This document shows, piece by piece, positions 38,808 through 47,496 of a stretch of DNA of 47,496 bases (its first letter is position 1; the number at the start of each line of letters is the position of its first letter). The DNA is from Psychromonas sp. (GTDB lineage: Bacteria > Pseudomonadota > Gammaproteobacteria > Enterobacterales > Psychromonadaceae). The stretch is taken from positions 1 to 47,496 of the forward strand of contig JABXKR010000157.1 of assembly GCA_013619145.1 (NCBI GenBank), given 5' to 3'. The notes beneath the pieces were generated by a model. The model made no database searches. It was given only the letters and a program-made list of their open reading frames with translations, and was not told the DNA's origin. The translations under genes were made by a program, and so were the position numbers.

Positions 38808-39122
38808 ATGGTAAAAATAATGCAGAGTAAAATAGAACAACAACTTGACGAACTGTTTAAGCTTGAACAACAGCTGACTACTTTTCTTGATCAACAAGAG
38901 TATGATCTATTTCAGCAGCAGCAAGATATTTTTTCAAATCAAATTAAAACTTTATTAGATAGCAACTCAGCTGAAACATTAAGCACAGTTATAGAGCAAC
39001 TTAAAACGCTTGAAACAAATATTGCAACACTGCAGAACAAATCTGAACAGCATTTTAAGCAATTAAAAGAAATGTCTTTATTGCAAAAACGTAATAAAAA
39101 TAAATTAAAGGCTTATAAATAA
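38808..39122 (+). CDS. Small coiled-coil protein, probable FliT/FlaI-type flagellar chaperone
   Basis: The 104-residue protein is predicted all-helical and rich in Q, E, L and K, with no cysteine and no membrane segment. FliT (FlaI in Vibrio) is the FliD chaperone and usually lies beside fliS; size, composition and position match, but no specific motif proves it. It is 84 bp after fliS on the same strand and probably in the same transcript. A second ATG at 38820 (100 residues) is preceded at good distance by a purine-rich AAGATGG and may be the true start. The identity is inferred from context. Confidence 0.65.
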   Translation: MVKIMQSKIEQQLDELFKLEQQLTTFLDQQEYDLFQQQQDIFSNQIKTLLDSNSAETLSTVIEQLKTLETNIATLQNKSEQHFKQLKEMSLLQKRNKNKLKAYK

Positions 39123-39219
39123 GTCATAATAAACAAATAATTAGCCATTTTTTAAAGCGAGATAAGTTATGTTTAATAATCAATATTGATTAGTCTATTC
39201 CCTTGTTCCTCAGTATAGA

Positions 39220-39240
39220 AACGCGCTAGTATTGCGCGTT
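39220..39240. terminator. GC-rich hairpin between convergent genes
   Basis: AACGCGC and GCGCGTT form a perfect 7-bp stem around TAGTATT in the gap between the fliT-like gene and the converging glycosyltransferase gene. It has no T tract on either side. It may be a weak bidirectional terminator. Confidence 0.35.
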
Positions 39241-39307
39241 GCAATATATTCAAGGTTATATACATTTATTAACAAACTACTTTATGAGAGCATTATAAAT
39301 TCCCGCA

Positions 39308-40681
39308 TCAAAGTAACTTAATTTCATCACAAAATTGTTGTACCACCCCACCCCAGTTTTTATGCTGACCTTGAAAAAAATCACGACTATTTTTAATAAA
39401 ATGGGAGTCTTTGAAGTTCTCTGGCTCTTTCGACTGACAGCTACCCGGTGAGAACATCCATGATTTAACGCCTAATCTTGATGCGAACATTAAGGCTGCA
39501 TTACTCGCTGAAATTACCAGATCTAAATTTGCAATCAGTGCCCCATAATGTTCAAAATCACCCGCTGCCGAGCAGTCTTCGAAATGACTTATTGATATAC
39601 CGTGTTTAGCTTTGAGGCTTTCAACCTCTTTCTGCCAATCACCAAATTGTAAATTAACCCACTCAATACCTTCGACTTTTAATAAAGGTAACAACTCTTC
39701 AAGATACATAGAAAACTTATTACCATCATTGATTCGCCCATGAAACCATGAAACCCCTATGCGTAATCTTTTTTTAGAAAAACGCGACTTTTTCGCTGCA
39801 ATCAACTCGCTAGGAATGGTTAGATTGGCTGGTTTGGCAAAAGATTCTTCACAAGGTCGATAAAGGTAAGATAATGAACCGGCTAAAATTTGCAGATCAA
39901 GATCTGCATTAATTGCTTGCTCTCGGTTCACATCTGCATAGGAAAGAATGTGTGCAGTTGGAAAATTATCCCGGTATAAAGCTTTTAGGCGATTATCACA
40001 AACAATATAAGATTTTTTTGCATCGGCTACAGCCTCTGCAAAACAGCTCGTATATGCAAGGTTATCACCTATACCCTGTTCAGGGTAAATCAGTATAGTT
40101 TTGTCAACAAGTGACTCTCCGCTCCATGGAGTGGCAAACCAATGCACCTGATCTTTTACTTCCTGTCGCTCAAGTCGACTATGGAAACACACCCACGCAT
40201 CTTGATACTCTTTAAAATGTAAAAGAATGGGATATAAATTAAATTTTGCCTGGTGATTATTTGGCTCTAACTCTATTAACTTCATATAAACATCGCGCGC
40301 ATTTTCATATTCATCTAAATTGAAATATGACAACGCAATGTCCAGTAAAACTTTACTATTACCCGTTTGATTAAATAGATCTTCCAGTATAGAAAGCGCT
40401 TTTTGATACTCTCGCTGGCTAATATAATTACACCCAAGCAGATGAAGTAGAGGATAAGATTCCTCTTCATTTACTAAGCGAATCACTTTTTTTAATATTT
40501 TTTCTGCTTCATCAAAGCGGCTTAGTTTGAGTAAATTCGTGACCAGTAACTTATAAGCAACCGCATAATTAGGCTCTTTTTTAATAATGCTTTTACATAG
40601 AGCTATCGACTTAATGTAATTTTCTTTGCTCGACTCTAAACTTGCCAGCTTTAGTTTAGCCACCAACTTGTTTTGTTGCAT
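39308..40681 (-). CDS. TPR protein with C-terminal glycosyltransferase-like domain, probable flagellin glycosylation
   Basis: This 457-residue protein has about five tetratricopeptide repeats in residues 15-160 (for example NYAVAYKLLVTNLLKLSRFDEAEKIL). A C-terminal domain of about 280 residues has the segments ILIYPEQGIGDNLAYTSCF, LRIGVSWFHG and LDLVISASNAALMFASRLG. Their layout resembles the GT-B sugar-nucleotide site of heptosyltransferase-like or SPINDLY-type enzymes. It lies 24 bp downstream of maf and within a flagellar block, so transfer of a sugar to flagellin or a related surface role is likely. Donor and target cannot be read from sequence. It has no signal peptide. Confidence 0.75.
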   Translation of the reverse strand: MQQNKLVAKLKLASLESSKENYIKSIALCKSIIKKEPNYAVAYKLLVTNLLKLSRFDEAEKILKKVIRLVNEEESYPLLHLLGCNYISQREYQKALSILEDLFNQTGNSKVLLDIALSYFNLDEYENARDVYMKLIELEPNNHQAKFNLYPILLHFKEYQDAWVCFHSRLERQEVKDQVHWFATPWSGESLVDKTILIYPEQGIGDNLAYTSCFAEAVADAKKSYIVCDNRLKALYRDNFPTAHILSYADVNREQAINADLDLQILAGSLSYLYRPCEESFAKPANLTIPSELIAAKKSRFSKKRLRIGVSWFHGRINDGNKFSMYLEELLPLLKVEGIEWVNLQFGDWQKEVESLKAKHGISISHFEDCSAAGDFEHYGALIANLDLVISASNAALMFASRLGVKSWMFSPGSCQSKEPENFKDSHFIKNSRDFFQGQHKNWGGVVQQFCDEIKLL

Positions 40682-40705
40682 ATTTATATTCCTTACTTGA
40701 TGGCA

Positions 40706-42694
40706 CTACGCTCTTGCTGGTTGATTATAATGGACTTTAAGATCCGCTAGTAACCAAACAAAATGTTGAGACATCTCTTTAATGCAAAATTGAATATACG
40801 CATGACGAGCTTGCTCATTATCGTAGCGACTTACATTACTCATAATACTGGTTTGTAAAAAGTTTAAAGATCCCTTAAAGAAACGATGGAAAAGCTTTAT
40901 CTCTTTATCATTATCAAGATCATTAATAAATCGGTACTGGGCAGAGAAAGCTTGGGTTAACTGCTCTTTTGTTTTCACCCCATCAAGCATGCTAAGCAGC
41001 TTTTGCATATACAGATCAAAATGCTTCATAACAGCATCGAATTCACTGAAAAGATCATGATTGATCATATAATCACTATCAAAACTACTACTTAAACAAT
41101 GTTCGACAACCTGCTGTTTATTTTTTATTTTAGCTAGTTTAGCAAGTTTCTCTACACGACATGGCGTCGTAAGTGAAATTTTAGCGCCATCACTACTATT
41201 AACGCACTTAACGTCTGGATTCTGTTCCAGCAACATCTCCAGCACACTGCGAGAGTTATCAAATATTCTCGTCGTTTGCACCGACTCAACAAAATTACCC
41301 GCGACGGTCAGCTCCCCCGATAAACTAAAGTCGGTATCAGCATCATAATAAGCACTGCCTTTTGAGTGATGTTTTTCTACAGATTTAAAGCCGTAATCTA
41401 AACCAAAAAGAAAGAATTTCTTAAAGCCCATCGCAATCGCACCTGCTGTCGAGGCATTGGTTACAGTTGGATTACAGAAAAATAATTCTTCATATTTATC
41501 TGAAATATGATCATGGATAAAACTCGTGCCAGCATCAGCAGCTTTGAGCATCAGATAGGGCTGCTTAAATAAGGCAAGAATTCGTGGGTAGACGGTATTC
41601 AAACAAAGAAGGGGAATCTCTTTTAATACTTCCTCATGCCCCACTTTTTTAATCCACGGATAGATAAATGCGGGACGCTCTTGCTCTACATGCATATCCG
41701 GTTGAATACCATAATCAAGTAGTGGTTTTAACGAGGTACCCGAGGAGATAATTATCGCATTTTCTTGGTTATCTTTAATAAACGGCAAGCACTCATCTAA
41801 AGAGGGGCCATTACCAATAATAAATACAGGCTGCTCTTTTACTTGAAATTTTGCATGTTGTAATAACGTATGTGCTTTATTAGTCGAAATATTCGTTAGA
41901 GTATGAGAAATCCCGATAATTTCATCTTCACAAAACCCCCAACCAGCCTGATAGCGGTGCATCACTTCTTTTATTTTTTTAAAGGCATCCGTCGTTTTAT
42001 CGCTTTTGTAGTGCCTGTATTGGTACATTTGCGCAAGATTAAAAAAGCCTTGTCTTTTGAAGCTGTGATAAATTTCATTAACAAATTCTCTTTCATTCCC
42101 CCCTATTTTAAAGCTAATTTCACCTCCTCTTTGCCGACAAGCATCTAATAATTTTGTGATATCTAGGGTATGCAGCGTTGCATAAAAACAATCCGGCTCA
42201 GGCTCATAAATAAAAGCGGAGCGGATAGCAAACTTTTCAAATAAGTCTTCAATATGATAACCAAGACCACTACCCATTATGGTCAAGTAATTAATGCTAT
42301 CTCCTACTTTTAATCTATTAAAACTGTTTGCCCCTAACTCATCGTGACGCTTATTAAATATGCGATGGATAACCCGTTCATGCTCATACTTGCTTTGATG
42401 ATTTTTAGCCACATAAACGTCATAATCAAACTGAGGTGGTTTGGTTATAAAAGCATCAACCTGCTGCTGAGAGGATAACTTAGGATCTTCTTGATACACA
42501 AATGCATTATCAGCAACTAAATTAATGAAGCCATTCTCGTCAAAGGCAAGCTGCACATTTTGCGGCGTATAATTTTCATAATAACGATAGATCTCCGGCA
42601 TTCTCTCCTTTAATGTCGCCATATTTTTCATAAAGGTCGCCCTTAATAATTGCGTTTGTATTTTTACTATTAAAGGATCTATCTGAGACGTCAT
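40706..42694 (-). CDS. maf: Maf flagellin glycosyltransferase (motility accessory factor, DUF115)
   Basis: The 662-residue cytoplasmic protein has an N-terminal Maf region followed by the central MAF_flag10/DUF115 domain. The latter is recognised by FIIGNGPSLDECLPFI near residue 293, SGTSLKPLLDYGIQPDMHVEQ, and FFLFGLDYGFK, and a helical C-terminal region follows. In Aeromonas, Campylobacter and related bacteria Maf proteins attach nonulosonic acids (pseudaminic or legionaminic acid) to serine/threonine of flagellin before export. Its position between fliD and the TPR glycosyltransferase fits this role. The sugar synthesis genes are not in the window. Confidence 0.85.
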   Translation of the reverse strand: MTSQIDPLIVKIQTQLLRATFMKNMATLKERMPEIYRYYENYTPQNVQLAFDENGFINLVADNAFVYQEDPKLSSQQQVDAFITKPPQFDYDVYVAKNHQSKYEHERVIHRIFNKRHDELGANSFNRLKVGDSINYLTIMGSGLGYHIEDLFEKFAIRSAFIYEPEPDCFYATLHTLDITKLLDACRQRGGEISFKIGGNEREFVNEIYHSFKRQGFFNLAQMYQYRHYKSDKTTDAFKKIKEVMHRYQAGWGFCEDEIIGISHTLTNISTNKAHTLLQHAKFQVKEQPVFIIGNGPSLDECLPFIKDNQENAIIISSGTSLKPLLDYGIQPDMHVEQERPAFIYPWIKKVGHEEVLKEIPLLCLNTVYPRILALFKQPYLMLKAADAGTSFIHDHISDKYEELFFCNPTVTNASTAGAIAMGFKKFFLFGLDYGFKSVEKHHSKGSAYYDADTDFSLSGELTVAGNFVESVQTTRIFDNSRSVLEMLLEQNPDVKCVNSSDGAKISLTTPCRVEKLAKLAKIKNKQQVVEHCLSSSFDSDYMINHDLFSEFDAVMKHFDLYMQKLLSMLDGVKTKEQLTQAFSAQYRFINDLDNDKEIKLFHRFFKGSLNFLQTSIMSNVSRYDNEQARHAYIQFCIKEMSQHFVWLLADLKVHYNQPARA

Positions 42695-42863
42695 CTAAGC
42701 ACCTAATTGAAATAAATTAATTCAGGGATCAATTATATAGGGAGGATAATTACAAAATAAGAGAAAATAGATAATATGTGCGCTATATCGTTAAATCTAT
42801 TGGAGATAATAGATAGGAAGGAGAGATTGATAATCAACACCCTCTCCCATTTACGCCAGCTAA

Positions 42864-44948
42864 TTATTTTTCACGGGTATACCCAGGTAACGCATCTAAA
42901 GCACTTTGCAAGTAGCTCATGGTATTATTCAAATTTGAAACCGCCATATCCATCGCATTAAACTCTTTATACAAGCGAGTCTCGAGTTTATCTGTGCGGT
43001 ATATCAGGGCTTTTTCCTGCTCTTCTAAGTTGGTTATTTTTTTGTACAATGAATCGATTTTACCATCAACAATGCCCTGACTTGACTCGATATCACCATT
43101 GGATTCAGAGACATTTTTATCTATAATTCCATCTAATATGTCATTCATCAACTTAGTCATCCCTTCGGCATAGGTGACATTTCCACGGCTGCCGAGGGCA
43201 CCACCTTCAATAAGCAGTTTAATACCGTCTGAGTCACCCGTTTCAGATAATAAGTACTGACCGCTGCCGCTCGCAGCGATTCCGTCAATCTTGCCTTCAA
43301 CATTTAATCCGGTAATACTAGTGGAGCCTGTAAAGCCTAAATTTGCTATAAAATTAGCATCGCTATTGGTAAATGCCACAGTAGAGGATGAACCGTATTT
43401 ATTGGAGCTAATAGAAAGCTTTCCAGCATCATTAATAATTTTAACGCTGATGCCGTTATCAACAAAATTTGTATCGGAATTGATCTTAGATTGTAAATCG
43501 AGCGCCAGCTCTTCAATGGTGCTGTAGGTACCGATATTTAAATCAATAGAGCTTGATTCATAACCATCGACCCGTATTTGAAAACTATTGTTGGTGTCAT
43601 CCATCACCAGACCCGGCCCTAGGGTAGCGGCTAAAGCACCTTGCGTTGCCAGTTGTGTCACTTCCACCGCGTAGGTGCCTGGTTTTGTTGCACTATCATT
43701 ACTATCAAATGAAATTTGCGAATCAGTAGCCGCGCCCGTTGCGGTGAAAAAGTCTGCAACACCTGACATATCATTTTTTAAAGCCTCGGCAAACTTAGTC
43801 GCATTTAGTTCGAGTGTTCCATCTCGCTGCGTTAACATACCTAAATCGGCAAAACTATGAATCGTTCCATCAATATGATCCACCTGTGTATTTAACACAC
43901 CGCGCATCATACTTTGAATATTTCGTATCGTTGAATCACCATTAAGCACACCGTTACCAGCTGCACCGACGCCATTAAAAGTAGTTAACTCATTCATTTT
44001 AGTGATAGTATTATTATAATTTTCAACAAAAGCTTGAATTTGCTCTTCCACTTTACTGGTATCGCTATCTATTTTTAAAGTAACTGTTTTACCTACTTCA
44101 GCGCCTTTTAAGTTTAACGTAACTCCTTCGATAACACTGTCTACCTCATTGGTCGCACTGGTAATAGTAATGCCGTTCATAACAATTTCAGCATCTTGAG
44201 CGTCTACAGTCTGGCTCATATTTTTGCTCGCCGCACTGAAAGTAAAGCGGTCTAAGCCCGTTCCTGCAGGAATAGGATCGCCCGCCAGATCGGTGGCGGT
44301 GAGTTCAACTGCGCTCTGCTCGCCTGTTTCTTTACTGGTTAATATTAAACGGTAGTTACTGCCATCATTTATAATCGATGCTGAGACACTATAATTGTTA
44401 TCTTTATCATTAATTTCATCACGCAGCCCTTCAAGCGAGTTATTACTTTTACCCGTGATGGGATCAATCGTATTCGAGATATTGATTGTTTCAAACGTTT
44501 TATCCGGATCTGCGGTAAAGGTACTGCCATCTGCGCTGTAACTGCCGAATGTCAGTTTAATAATCCCTTCACCTACTTCATCTGTTACCTCTGTAAAGGC
44601 ATTGGCTTCTGCAGAAACCAAGGTATGTGCTTGTGCACGCTGCTTGACTTCAAATTCCCACTGCCCGGTTTCAGCACCATAACCTAATGTCGCATCTAGA
44701 ATAGAGTTGTCACTGCTGGTTGCGGTGGCTGCGGCAAAACTAGAGGCATAGCCGAGATCTTTATAGGATGATTTAAAAGAGGAAAGTTCGCTATTAAGCA
44801 GACCGTAAGCGGAAATCATTGCCGTTGCTTCTCCGGCAGCTGCCGTCATTTTTGACAAAGCGGGATCTTTTTCAGCACCGACAATCGCAGTAACAATATC
44901 ATTTATATTAAGTCCAGAGCCCAGACCTGTAGAGGTGATTGAAGACAT
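42864..44948 (-). CDS. fliD: Flagellar hook-associated protein 2 (filament cap FliD)
   Basis: The 694-residue cap protein promotes flagellin assembly at the filament tip. The N-terminal start SSITSTGLGSGLNINDIVTAIVGAEKDP and the C-terminal coiled coil (about residues 620-690, with EEQEKALIYRTDKLETRLYKEFNAMDMAVSNLNNTMSYLQ) are the conserved polymerisation ends. The centre holds FlgIN-like and D2/D3 domains. It is longer than E. coli FliD (468) and closer to polar-flagellum homologues. A sigma28-type -10 box lies 36 bp upstream. No terminator was seen before maf, so cotranscription is possible. Confidence 0.93.
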   Translation of the reverse strand: MSSITSTGLGSGLNINDIVTAIVGAEKDPALSKMTAAAGEATAMISAYGLLNSELSSFKSSYKDLGYASSFAAATATSSDNSILDATLGYGAETGQWEFEVKQRAQAHTLVSAEANAFTEVTDEVGEGIIKLTFGSYSADGSTFTADPDKTFETINISNTIDPITGKSNNSLEGLRDEINDKDNNYSVSASIINDGSNYRLILTSKETGEQSAVELTATDLAGDPIPAGTGLDRFTFSAASKNMSQTVDAQDAEIVMNGITITSATNEVDSVIEGVTLNLKGAEVGKTVTLKIDSDTSKVEEQIQAFVENYNNTITKMNELTTFNGVGAAGNGVLNGDSTIRNIQSMMRGVLNTQVDHIDGTIHSFADLGMLTQRDGTLELNATKFAEALKNDMSGVADFFTATGAATDSQISFDSNDSATKPGTYAVEVTQLATQGALAATLGPGLVMDDTNNSFQIRVDGYESSSIDLNIGTYSTIEELALDLQSKINSDTNFVDNGISVKIINDAGKLSISSNKYGSSSTVAFTNSDANFIANLGFTGSTSITGLNVEGKIDGIAASGSGQYLLSETGDSDGIKLLIEGGALGSRGNVTYAEGMTKLMNDILDGIIDKNVSESNGDIESSQGIVDGKIDSLYKKITNLEEQEKALIYRTDKLETRLYKEFNAMDMAVSNLNNTMSYLQSALDALPGYTREK

Positions 44949-44983
44949 AAATACTCCTTACGAACTTGGCAAAATAAATAATA

Positions 44984-44991
44984 TTATCGGC
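44984..44991 (-). promoter_or_regulatory. Candidate sigma28 -10 element for fliD
   Basis: Minus strand GCCGATAA exactly matches the sigma28 (FliA) -10 consensus and would start transcription about 30 bp before fliD. The TAAA -35 element is not at the usual 15-base distance; the nearest TAAA is 22 bases upstream. The assignment rests on the -10 and the context. The rest of the 287-bp flaG-fliD gap is AT-rich and holds no gene. Confidence 0.45.
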
Positions 44992-45235
44992 ATAGGCAGA
45001 TAAACCCATCTACTTTAAAGCAATAATCAGACCATATTAAACTTTATAATAAAGTAAAGGTGAATAATATAACCGCTGATATTATATTACTTAACTTTAT
45101 TTTATTACTTAAGCGTATTTTATTACTTTACCGTCCCCATAAACACAGCGGAATAAAATAAATATTGTGTTAACAGATGCACAATAACAATAAATCGCCA
45201 ATAAGATTGCAGCGAAAAAACATGGGAATAAGCGG

Positions 45236-45619
45236 CTATACTTTTGTATCAAATAATATACCGACCACATCATCCATTTTTTTACGTAAAACAACTAATT
45301 CCTCGGATGGAATTTGTCGAATCACTTCATCAGTTTCCGTATCTGTCACAGAGATAATTTTCTCGCCAAGTTGCTCGTCAATAGTAAAGGAGAGGTTACG
45401 CTGCATACTTTGTACGAATGCGGTCATCTCTTCAACAGCTTCTTGCACCTCTGCTGGTGCCACTTCCTTTTTTTCCTGTTCAGCTTTAACTTCTGCAGCA
45501 TCAACTTCTGAGGTTTTCACTTCAAACTCAGTTTTTTTGTTGACAGGCTCAGCAGGCACTTTTTCCGACTCTAAGCCGATAAACCCCGATGATGAGACAT
45601 TAACACTTAAATCAGACAT
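45236..45619 (-). CDS. flaG: Flagellar protein FlaG
   Basis: The 127-residue protein has a low-complexity, Glu/Lys/Ala-rich N-terminal half. Its conserved C-terminal FlaG domain includes LSFTIDEQLGEKIISVTDTETDEVIRQIPSEELVVLRKKMDD. FlaG affects filament length in polar-flagellated bacteria. The start is placed at 45619 (MSDLSVNV), not at the longer frame from 45655. GGAGG lies four bases before the ATG, and the longer start would fall in the flagellin terminator. Its place between flagellin and fliD is conserved in Vibrio and Shewanella. Confidence 0.88.
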   Translation of the reverse strand: MSDLSVNVSSSGFIGLESEKVPAEPVNKKTEFEVKTSEVDAAEVKAEQEKKEVAPAEVQEAVEEMTAFVQSMQRNLSFTIDEQLGEKIISVTDTETDEVIRQIPSEELVVLRKKMDDVVGILFDTKV

Positions 45620-45652
45620 ATAACCTCCACTTTCGTTCAATACTTTTAAAAG

Positions 45653-45680
45653 CAAAAAAGCCCCCTATCACTAGGGAGCT
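45653..45680 (-). terminator. Rho-independent terminator of flagellin gene
   Basis: On the minus strand, arms at 45672-45680 and 45659-45667 form a 9-bp stem with one mismatch and a four-base loop, followed by six T residues. It lies 28 bp after the flagellin stop and just before flaG, so most flagellin transcripts should end here. Confidence 0.85.
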
Positions 45681-45707
45681 ATATTGTATCCTTAACTAGC
45701 TACCCTT

Positions 45708-47420
45708 CTAACCAAGAAGAGAGAGTACACTTTGTGCTGACGCATTTGCCTGCGATAACATTGAGGTACCTGCTTGTTGTAAGATTTGCGCTTTACTCAT
45801 TTTAGAGGTTTCTGCCGCAAAGTCTGCATCTTGAATTCGCGAGTTAGAAGCCGATAAGTTTTGCGATACGTTTTCTAAGTTAGAAATCGTTGAACCTAAA
45901 CGGTTTTGAATCGCACCTAGGTTTGCTCGTGAACCACTGATTTTATCTAATGCTTCATCAATCTTATCAATCGTATTAGAGGCACCTGCTGCCGTGCTTA
46001 CGTTAGTTCCCATCGAGTCAATGACTTTACCACCCATCTCTTTGCTGAAACCAAGAGCTGCTAGTGAGGTATCACGTTCAGCTTGTGTATCCGCATTAGA
46101 GGTGATCTCTACAGCACTGCCATCGGCTGTCGAATATTGGATACCACCACTAGCATCTTCAGTTGCAGTTACACCAGTTTGATCCGTTAATCCATTAATT
46201 GCAGCGACATGACCAGCTATGGTAGCAGTTGTTGATACTAAGTCTACACCATTAATTTGTACGCCAGAAGTTTCTGTAAGTGCAGCAAAAGTACCCGCAG
46301 AGGCAAGAACAGAGCCAGCACCATTGGTTACACTGAAGCCCATATTAGTCGCATCTGATGCATCAGCAGGATCTTCTTGGTCATGTACAGTGATTGGACT
46401 ACCATCTTTACTATCAAGGGCAATGTAGCCTTCCTGTGCAGTGCCGTCAATATCAGTCATACCTGAGCCTGTTGTCAAACCATCAACAGTAATCGATGCA
46501 CCCGTATCATTTGATAATACTAACTCACCTTTATCACCTAATGAGGCAGTTACACCCTCAACATCACGGTTAATCGTTTCAACTAAGTTATCCATTGAAG
46601 AGGTGGCACCAAGTGTTACTGCAGCACCATTACCCACCGCAATACTCATACCTGATGTAACACCGCTTGGTGTTGCGCCATTAGAATCTAATGCATCTCC
46701 TTGTACCACGTTATAGGCACTTGCAGTTACACCTGTTTCAGCTGTTTTTTCATTAATAACACTGGCCATATTACCCGCAGCATTACCGTAGTCTTTGGCG
46801 GTTTCAACTTCACCAATTGCTACGCCATTAATAGCAACTTCTGTAGCAGTCATATCACCAACTGTTACACGACCACCGTTTACATCACCTTTATTTAAGT
46901 TACCGTTTAAACCTAAATCATTGGTTGTTACAGAATCAATTGAGAAGCTTAATGTTTGACCTGAGTTTGCACCAATTTGCAGTGTTGTTGAGCCAGCACT
47001 ACCGTCAAGTAATTTAGTACCATTGAATTCTGTAGTTTCAGCGATACGGTCAAGCTCACCATGCAGTTGGTCAACCTCTTTTTGGATTGCCTGTCTGTTT
47101 TCTGCTGAGTTAGTATCATTTGATGATTGTACAGATAGTTCACGCATACGTTGTAGGATGTTAGTCATCTCATCCATTGAACCCTCTGCAGTTTGCGCCA
47201 TTGAAACACCATCGTTGGCATTACGAACCGCTTGGTTGATACCTTTGATTTGTGACTGCATGCCAGTTGAGATTGCAAGACCCGCTGCATCATCTTTAGC
47301 ACTATTGATACGTAAGCCAGAAGATAAACGTTCCATAGCTTGGTTTTGTGTGCCTTGTGATTTGTTTAACTGACGTTGTGCATTCAGTGACATCACGTTT
47401 GTATTTACTACTGCTACCAT
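45708..47420 (-). CDS. Flagellin, long form
   Basis: The 570-residue filament subunit has conserved D0/D1 ends. The N-terminal end has [17 protein letters not shown] and [22 protein letters not shown]; the C-terminal end has [39 protein letters not shown] and a closing SVLSLLG. The middle (about residues 175-460) is a variable surface region rich in Gly, Thr, Ser, Ala and Asp. It is about 190 residues longer than typical Vibrio flagellins and is a likely carrier of O-glycans given maf nearby. AGGAGC precedes the ATG. The promoter is not recognisable in the 76 bp left before the window end. A paralogue number (flaA/flaB and so on) cannot be assigned. Confidence 0.95.
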   Translation of the reverse strand: MVAVVNTNVMSLNAQRQLNKSQGTQNQAMERLSSGLRINSAKDDAAGLAISTGMQSQIKGINQAVRNANDGVSMAQTAEGSMDEMTNILQRMRELSVQSSNDTNSAENRQAIQKEVDQLHGELDRIAETTEFNGTKLLDGSAGSTTLQIGANSGQTLSFSIDSVTTNDLGLNGNLNKGDVNGGRVTVGDMTATEVAINGVAIGEVETAKDYGNAAGNMASVINEKTAETGVTASAYNVVQGDALDSNGATPSGVTSGMSIAVGNGAAVTLGATSSMDNLVETINRDVEGVTASLGDKGELVLSNDTGASITVDGLTTGSGMTDIDGTAQEGYIALDSKDGSPITVHDQEDPADASDATNMGFSVTNGAGSVLASAGTFAALTETSGVQINGVDLVSTTATIAGHVAAINGLTDQTGVTATEDASGGIQYSTADGSAVEITSNADTQAERDTSLAALGFSKEMGGKVIDSMGTNVSTAAGASNTIDKIDEALDKISGSRANLGAIQNRLGSTISNLENVSQNLSASNSRIQDADFAAETSKMSKAQILQQAGTSMLSQANASAQSVLSLLG

Positions 47421-47496
47421 AATAAGCTCCTAGGTTTCTTTATTTCTGACTTAAGTTATTTATAAAACTTGTAATCAGTTTGATTAAGTATGTATC

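Noticed and set aside
45620-45655. Longer flaG start at 45655
   Set aside because: It lies in the flagellin terminator. GGAGG four bases before 45619 marks the real start.
47421-47496. Sigma28 promoter for flagellin
   Set aside because: No GCCGATAA-like -10 with a TAAA -35 found in the 76 bp available; it is probably beyond the window or diverged.

Overview
The window looks like a chromosome segment of a marine, probably cold-adapted gammaproteobacterium with modest GC (about 40% by eye). Gene order, protein sequences and the FlrABC-type flagellar regulators point to Psychromonas or a close relative in the Alteromonadales/Vibrionales neighbourhood. This placement is inferred, not tested. No tRNA, rRNA, transposase or CRISPR array was seen.

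Layout: (1) 1-366, the C-terminal end of a GGDEF diguanylate cyclase. (2) 505-4215, ybbP-ybbA (ABC export system, minus strand) facing tesA (plus strand), with start codons sharing one CATG. (3) 4204-4464, thirteen tandem 20-bp units between the tesA and tilS stop codons. (4) 4463-24574, the conserved envelope/translation cluster, all minus strand and transcribed right to left: rpsB, tsf, pyrH, frr, uppS, cdsA, dxr, rseP, bamA, skp, lpxD, fabZ, lpxA, lpxB, rnhB, dnaE, tilS. (5) 24575-25507, the rpsB promoter and leader plus a large palindromic element. (6) 25508-28982, map and glnD. (7) 29023-32709, an FbpABC-type ferric iron importer behind Fur-box-like sites, divergent from murQ. (8) 33841-47420, a flagellar block: flrC, flrB, flrA, the inverted pair fliS/fliT-like, a TPR glycosyltransferase, a Maf flagellin glycosyltransferase, fliD, flaG and a long flagellin.

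How the genes work together: the minus-strand cluster makes ribosomal proteins and EF-Ts, UMP and undecaprenyl-PP, CDP-diacylglycerol, lipid A precursors and the outer-membrane assembly machinery, and ends with DNA polymerase III alpha. The flagellar block follows the polar-flagellum hierarchy FlrA (sigma54) -> FlrBC -> late genes. Well-spaced sigma54 -24/-12 elements lie before flrBC and before fliS. Maf and the TPR glycosyltransferase suggest that the flagellin is O-glycosylated.

Most unusual points: dxr is split by a deletion of about 64 bp plus frameshift. tsf lacks about 57 codons in frame, including the coiled-coil region. The 3' end of rnhB is repeated three more times before dnaE. The tesA 3' end is expanded into a 13-unit array whose RNA carries a CsrA-like GUACAGGA motif every 20 nt, which would suit a CsrA-titrating 3'UTR. 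The last is a hypothesis from motif matching only.
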